Shown here: positions 40,021-44,120 of the stretch, piece after piece
Layout of the letters: the number at the start of each line of letters is the position of its first letter
Numbering within the stretch: position 1 is the stretch's first letter
Assembly: GCA_025210515.1 (NCBI GenBank)
Contig: JAOARM010000024.1
Location: 1-44,120 of the forward strand
Direction: 5' to 3'
Length of the DNA: 44,120 bases
Source of the DNA: Vallitalea sp.
Lineage (GTDB): Bacteria > Bacillota > Clostridia > Lachnospirales > Vallitaleaceae
Notes under the pieces: generated by a model
Told to the model about the DNA's origin: nothing
The model's input: only the letters and a program-made list of their open reading frames with translations
Database searches by the model: none
Program-made: the position numbers and the translations under genes

Positions 40021-40767
40021 TTATAAATCTACACCTTTAGATAATAATGTTGAAGAACCTATATATAATAAGATGGATACAAATGTACTATATGATATAT
40101 TAATTATATTATTAACCATTATTGAATCACCATTTATAGAACCTACAAGCTTAGAATGAATAAAAATAATAATAACATAAAGTATTATAAAAAATATAAA
40201 GCTGAATAAACCACCAAATTTAACATTAGAAAGTAATGTTTTACTTATTGTAATAGATAGATAAATAGTTAATATAAGTGTGAACCAAGTAACAATAAGT
40301 GATAATAATATCATAAGTGCTTCACTTGGTGATGGAAAATGTTCAATGTTAGTAATAAAATCTAATATTTTGCGTGCAGGACTATCAGGATCATTAAAAT
40401 AAAGTCTATATATAATACTATAGTTGAGCATATTTAGACTTACATAAATAACTGCACCTACAGCTACTTCAATTAAACTAATAAGTAGTTTAGAACCTAT
40501 AATTTTATAGCTATTATTAGGAGTTAAAAATAACATATATCCAGGTTTTCTATGCAAATCATGAGAGTACATAGTTATACTATCTACTAATGCAAATATT
40601 AAGCCACCAACACCTAAGAACCAAATAAGAAATGCAGTTAAACCAAGAGAGTAACCGCCTTTATATATAGTAAATAGTATACCTATCTCAAATAATCCAA
40701 TTATTACAAGTGAAATAAGTAGTAATTTTATTTTTCTTAAAGATTCATATTTCATTAATTTAAACAT
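40021..40767 (-). CDS. ABC transporter permease
   Basis: 248 residues with about six hydrophobic segments (LLLISLVIIGLFEIGILFTI; FLIWFLGVGGLIFALVDSI; GLFSFIFFIILYVIIIF; others). It resembles the ABC-2 type permeases that pair with YtrB-like ATPases. The start overlaps the stop of the ATPase gene by one base, so they are translationally coupled. Substrate unknown; drug or cell-envelope efflux is the typical theme for such operons (inference). Confidence 0.75.
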   Translation of the reverse strand: MFKLMKYESLRKIKLLLISLVIIGLFEIGILFTIYKGGYSLGLTAFLIWFLGVGGLIFALVDSITMYSHDLHRKPGYMLFLTPNNSYKIIGSKLLISLIEVAVGAVIYVSLNMLNYSIIYRLYFNDPDSPARKILDFITNIEHFPSPSEALMILLSLIVTWFTLILTIYLSITISKTLLSNVKFGGLFSFIFFIILYVIIIFIHSKLVGSINGDSIMVNNIINISYSTFVSILLYIGSSTLLSKGVDL

Positions 40768-41456
40768 TATGCATAAACCTCCTTATATAGTTCTACAATA
40801 GATTTTCCTCTTTCTTCTCTAACTGATTCTGCATTTCCAGTTAAGACTAACTCCCCATTTTTAATAAAAATAACTTCATCAAGGATTTTTTCCATTTCAT
40901 CTACTAAATGGCTAGAAATAATAATCGTATTTCCTTCGTTAGCACATTCTACAATAGTATTTAATATTTTTTCTCTAGCAACTAAATCAATACCGTTTAG
41001 AGGTTCATCAAGCATAAAAAGTTTAGCATCTCTAGAAAGAGTAACAGCTATTTTTAACTTGGATGCCATACCAGAAGATAGAGTTTTGACTTTCATACTC
41101 ATATCAAGATCCATATAATCAAGTAGTTTTTTGAATCTTTCCGTGTTAAAATCTTCATAAAAATCTTGATAAAATTCGCCAACAGTTTTAATTTTCATAT
41201 AAGGATAGATGAAATTTTCTGTAGACATATATGCCGCTTTTTTCTTAGTTTCTACACCAACAGGTTGCCCTTCAATTAATATAGTACCAGATGTTGGATG
41301 TAATAATCCTGATACCATTTTCATAAAAGTAGTTTTACCACTACCATTAGGTCCTAAAAATCCATATATTTTACCTTTCTCAACGGATATAGATACTTTG
41401 TTAACAGCTTTCTTTGATAAAAAACCTTTAGTTAAATCTTTCGTTTCAAGTAACAT
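40767..41456 (-). CDS. ABC transporter ATP-binding protein
   Basis: 229 residues. Walker A GPNGSGKTTFMK near 35, signature LSSGMASKLKIAV (degenerate LSGGQ, as in ABC-2 export ATPases), Walker B LFMLDEPLNGID and H-loop ISSHLVDEME. The start is directly adjacent to the end of the GntR gene. The order regulator-ATPase-permease matches the YtrA-YtrB arrangement of Bacillus. Confidence 0.92.
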   Translation of the reverse strand: MLLETKDLTKGFLSKKAVNKVSISVEKGKIYGFLGPNGSGKTTFMKMVSGLLHPTSGTILIEGQPVGVETKKKAAYMSTENFIYPYMKIKTVGEFYQDFYEDFNTERFKKLLDYMDLDMSMKVKTLSSGMASKLKIAVTLSRDAKLFMLDEPLNGIDLVAREKILNTIVECANEGNTIIISSHLVDEMEKILDEVIFIKNGELVLTGNAESVREERGKSIVELYKEVYA

Positions 41457-41816
41457 TTATTTACCCTCACTTTCATTATTAATGATATTAATTAACATTT
41501 CATTGGTATAGCCAAGTTCAGACATACCTTTAATAAAATCATTTATTAGTTTTGAAGCTATTTCATTTCTAATTTCCTCTATTTTATCATTTGATTCAGT
41601 TGCAAATGTGCCTAAACCTCTTTTTGTAAAGCAAACACCTTCTCGTTCCATTTCTTTATAGACTCTACTTGATGTATTAGGATTAATGTTATATTTAAGT
41701 GCTAATTCTCTAGTAGATGGAAGTTTTTCACCAGGTAGTATTTCACCTGTTATAATAGATTTTTTTAAAATTGTCATTATCTGAATATAAATAGGAGTAC
41801 TATTGTCAAACTCCAC
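41457..41816 (-). CDS. GntR-family regulator, YtrA type
   Basis: 119 residues from GTG 41816; I chose it over the ATG at 41831 because GGGAGGTGA lies just after that ATG and 5 bases before the GTG. The N-terminal winged helix reads PIYIQIMTILKKSI... LPSTRELALKYNINPNTSSRVY, with a short C-terminal dimerisation part, as in the YtrA subfamily. It is the first gene of the operon and probably represses it through the palindrome at 41854-41883. Confidence 0.9.
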   Translation of the reverse strand: MEFDNSTPIYIQIMTILKKSIITGEILPGEKLPSTRELALKYNINPNTSSRVYKEMEREGVCFTKRGLGTFATESNDKIEEIRNEIASKLINDFIKGMSELGYTNEMLINIINNESEGK

Positions 41817-41853
41817 AAGGTCACCTCCCATATTTTATTAATTAAGCATTACC

Positions 41854-41899
41854 ACTAGTGAACTATTAATATAGTACACTAGTATTATAATGTTGTCAA
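41854..41899 (-). promoter_or_regulatory. GntR-ABC operon promoter with overlapping operator palindrome
   Basis: On the minus strand: TTGACA (41894-41899), 17 bp, TACTAT (41871-41876). A ~30-bp imperfect palindrome, ACTAGTG...CACTAGT (41854-41883), covers the -10 box and start region. Its half-sites (AGTGTA / TTCACT) resemble those described for YtrA-like regulators. Repression by the operon's first gene product is inferred. Confidence 0.65.
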
Positions 41900-42061
41900 G
41901 GTCGTCTTTTGAAAAAATATAATTATTTTTTATAATGGCTTTTTTACAACAAAAATACTCTAAAAATAAAGGGTTATCAAAATAAAACAAGAATATATAT
42001 TATATAGGATAAATACCTAGTTAATTAGAAATTATATCAAATATATAAAGAGGTGGTAATT

Positions 42062-42697
42062 ATGCATATTAATACTATTTTACAAAAGGTGGAACAACTT
42101 AATACGATTTCTATTAATGATACAGTAGGTCATGCCCTTAGTATTATCGAGGAAAAAGGCTTATTATCTTTACCAGTAGTTAGAGGGAAAAAATTCATAG
42201 GAATATTATCAAGACAATATGTTTACGAAACTTATTTTAAAGAAGATGGTGGAGAAAAAGAAGTGTTTTTACAGAGAAAAGTAGAAGAGTTTATGAAAAC
42301 AAAAATTCCATCTGTTAATAATAATGATATGCTAGTTGAAGAAGCAGCTTCTATGTTTTTTGATAATAATAAGCTTAGATTTATACCTGTAGTTAACGAT
42401 GATGATGAATTAGTAGGTATAATAACTAAAAAAGCAATACTAGAAAGATTCAAATACATATATGGTATGGATGAGCCTAGATTAGTCATATACATATACG
42501 ACTTTAAAGGTAAACTTGCTAAAATTACTGAGATAATTGCAAAAGCTGGAGGTAATATCAGAAATATTGTTCAGGCTAATACAGAAGTACTAGGACTGCA
42601 AGAAATTTCACTTAGAGTAAAGGCAAATGATATCAAAAAAGTTGTTAAAAGTTTGAACAATCATGGATTTGAGGTTCGTGAATTTAGTAATAATTAA
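42062..42697 (+). CDS. CBS-domain protein with C-terminal ACT-like domain
   Basis: 211 residues from ATG 42062 (RBS GAGGTGG; a GTG at 42053 overlaps the RBS). Two CBS motifs occur (~10-60, LPVVRGKKFIGILSR; ~77-130, IPVVNDDDELVGIITKK), followed by an ACT-like ligand domain (~140-205, LVIYIYDFKGKLAKITEII). Such proteins sense nucleotides or amino acids; the ligand is unknown. It is convergent with fprA and shares a bidirectional terminator with it. Confidence 0.85.
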   Translation: MHINTILQKVEQLNTISINDTVGHALSIIEEKGLLSLPVVRGKKFIGILSRQYVYETYFKEDGGEKEVFLQRKVEEFMKTKIPSVNNNDMLVEEAASMFFDNNKLRFIPVVNDDDELVGIITKKAILERFKYIYGMDEPRLVIYIYDFKGKLAKITEIIAKAGGNIRNIVQANTEVLGLQEISLRVKANDIKKVVKSLNNHGFEVREFSNN

Positions 42698-42712
42698 ATA
42701 TAAATGTAAACA

Positions 42713-42740
42713 AAAGGCTGTGGATAATACCACAGCCTTT
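42713..42740. terminator. Bidirectional terminator between the CBS gene and fprA
   Basis: AAAGGCTGTGG / CCACAGCCTTT, 11-bp perfect stem with ATAATA loop. On the minus strand the stem is followed by TGTTTAC after a T4 run, on the plus strand by TTT. Confidence 0.85.
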
Positions 42741-42759
42741 ACTAATGATTAGCTTATTC

Positions 42760-43956
42760 CTACAATCCTAATATAGCTTCTCCAAATTTTTCACCATATT
42801 CAAAAGCATCTTGAAGTTCATCATCAGAAGGATTAAATTTAATTCTTAACCCTTCAACAGGTATTTTAAGACGAAGTTGCTTTAATCTTCCTTCAATATT
42901 AGGAACAGCTTCTCCACTCCAACCATAAGAACCAAATGCTCCAGCTAACTTACCTTTATGAATAACTGAGTTAAGAGATGTAAGTATATTCCATATAGGA
43001 GGAAGCGCATCTGAGACTATTGTAGGTGAACCAAGAAGTATTCCTTTTGCCATATCAATCTCTTCCATTACAGTATCTTGTTGCACTTCTACTAAGTCAT
43101 ATAAAATAACATCTATTCCACCTACAACATTAATTCCTTCAGCTATTTTTTCAGCAATCTTTTTTGTATAACCATATGCAGAAACATAAGCGATAACTAC
43201 GCTTTTAGTATCTCTTTTTTCCTTAGTTGCCCATTGTCTATATAAATTAATATACTTCTCAAGGTCTTTTCTAAGGATGGGGCCATGTCCAGGACATATA
43301 ATATCAATATCTAAGTCACTGATTTTGTTTAATGCTTGAATTACATGTGGCTTAAAAGGACCCATAATAACATCAAAATAATATTTGTAACTATCAATGA
43401 AGTCATTATCTATTTTGTCATTAAAAATTTTATCATCACAATAGTGACAACCAAAAGAGTCACAAGTAATTAGCATAGTATCTTGTTCAATATATGAATA
43501 CATAGTGTCAGGCCAATGAAGAAAAGGAGCCATAATAAACTTAACAGTTTTATCTCCTAATTCCAAAGTTGTTCCTTCTTTTGCAATAATAGATTTAAAG
43601 TCTTTGTTAGTAATATCTTTTAAGAATTTAATAGCTGTACCAGATCCAATCACTGTAATATCTGGATTCATTTCAAGTAATCTTGATACAGAACCTACAT
43701 GATCTGGCTCAGTATGATTAACAACAATATAATCTAGCTCTTCTGGTGAAGAAATTTCATTTAATTTCTCAAGAAATTCATCAAAAAACTTATCTTTTAC
43801 AGTCTCGAATAGAGCTGTTTTTTCAGATCCTTTTACTAGATATGAATTGTACGTTGTACCGTAATCAGTATACATAACTACGTCAAATAATCTTATATCA
43901 TAATCAAGCGCACCTACCCAGTAAACTCCATTTTTAACTTCTTTTGCATGTGTCAT
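42760..43956 (-). CDS. fprA: Flavodiiron protein (oxygen/nitric-oxide reductase)
   Basis: Cytoplasmic enzyme that reduces O2 to water or NO to N2O in anaerobes. 398 residues. The metallo-beta-lactamase-like domain has the diiron ligands His81, Glu83, Asp85, His86 (HTEPDH), His147, Asp166 and His224 (CPGHGP). The C-terminal flavodoxin domain (~250-398) has the FMN loop VIAYVSAYGYTKK and the GSPTIVSDALPP and GSYGWSGEA motifs. No fused rubredoxin; the separate gene at 39782 may serve. RBS GAAAGGAGA. Confidence 0.96.
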   Translation of the reverse strand: MTHAKEVKNGVYWVGALDYDIRLFDVVMYTDYGTTYNSYLVKGSEKTALFETVKDKFFDEFLEKLNEISSPEELDYIVVNHTEPDHVGSVSRLLEMNPDITVIGSGTAIKFLKDITNKDFKSIIAKEGTTLELGDKTVKFIMAPFLHWPDTMYSYIEQDTMLITCDSFGCHYCDDKIFNDKIDNDFIDSYKYYFDVIMGPFKPHVIQALNKISDLDIDIICPGHGPILRKDLEKYINLYRQWATKEKRDTKSVVIAYVSAYGYTKKIAEKIAEGINVVGGIDVILYDLVEVQQDTVMEEIDMAKGILLGSPTIVSDALPPIWNILTSLNSVIHKGKLAGAFGSYGWSGEAVPNIEGRLKQLRLKIPVEGLRIKFNPSDDELQDAFEYGEKFGEAILGL

Positions 43957-44120
43957 AATAATCTCCTTTCCTATTATAAATTAGAATATACATAAGTAAT
44001 TTATTTTAATTTAAAATTATAAACTTTAATATTCAATATATATTTTGGGTAATTATAAAAAGATATATTACATAAATACAGATATTATATTTGTTAGATG
44101 ATAATTAATATCATTTGATA
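43957..44120. other. AT-rich end of the window upstream of fprA
   Basis: No gene or clear promoter seen; it should hold the fprA promoter, but I cannot place a -35/-10 pair with confidence. Confidence 0.35.

Noticed and set aside
39974..40159. 61-codon plus-strand frame at the end of the ABC permease gene
   Set aside because: Antisense to the permease gene, with no RBS; a shadow frame.
1..44120. tRNA or rRNA genes
   Set aside because: I looked for cloverleaf-like GC-rich blocks and rRNA motifs in intergenic regions and saw none; a covariance search would be needed to be certain.

Overview
This AT-rich window (roughly one-third GC by eye) comes from a low-GC Firmicute of class Clostridia. 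The best lineage clue is ribosomal protein bL17 (19405-19941). It is 178 residues because of a long internal insertion, a form I associate with Lachnospirales-type Clostridia rather than Bacilli. I infer a Lachnospirales-like, probably anaerobic bacterium (flavodiiron protein, rubredoxin); genus is not determinable from what I see.

Layout. (1) 1-947: 3' end of tuf with a terminator. (2) 948-3057: an island in the normally tight tuf-rpsJ junction, holding a secreted zinc phospholipase C with a C-terminal lipid-binding domain (C. perfringens alpha-toxin architecture) and a 213-bp non-coding imperfect palindrome. (3) 3058-16249: a strong promoter, a ~230-nt structured leader and the S10/spc superoperon rpsJ-rplC-rplD-rplW-rplB-rpsS-rplV-rpsC-rplP-rpmC-rpsQ-rplN-rplX-rplE-rpsZ-rpsH-rplF-rplR-rpsE-rpmD-rplO-secY-adk-map-KOW protein-infA-rpmJ. 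(4) 16401-19941: a second promoter and leader, then rpsM-rpsK-rpsD-rpoA-rplQ. (5) 20231-23817: the ECF energizing module ecfA1-ecfA2-ecfT, a tandem pair of 160-bp structured repeats, and truA. (6) 23851-26279: a YibE/F-family membrane protein, then rplM-rpsI with its own promoter and leader. (7) 26280-30114: an accessory stretch with a gene remnant, an unknown membrane-anchored protein, rtcB and an MFS transporter (both minus strand). (8) 30483-34821: two tandem, closely related chemoreceptors. (9) 35092-39940: dnaE, pfkA and a rubredoxin. (10) 40021-41816: a minus-strand operon of a YtrA-like GntR regulator, ABC ATPase and ABC permease with a promoter-operator palindrome. (11) 42062-43956: a CBS-ACT protein convergent with a flavodiiron protein.

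How it fits together. Most of the window is translation and transcription machinery: ribosomal proteins, EF-Tu, IF-1, RNA polymerase alpha, SecY, Map and TruA. The S10, S13 and L13 operons each have a 17-bp-spaced promoter and a structured 5' leader, which fits post-transcriptional control. The variable parts are the plc insertion, the non-coding palindromic repeats, the chemoreceptor pair and the GntR-ABC operon. I saw no rRNA, tRNA, CRISPR array, transposase or phage gene. The least explained signals are the two structured repeat types (2656-2868 and 22751-23065). In the second, the two copies show a compensatory base-pair change.
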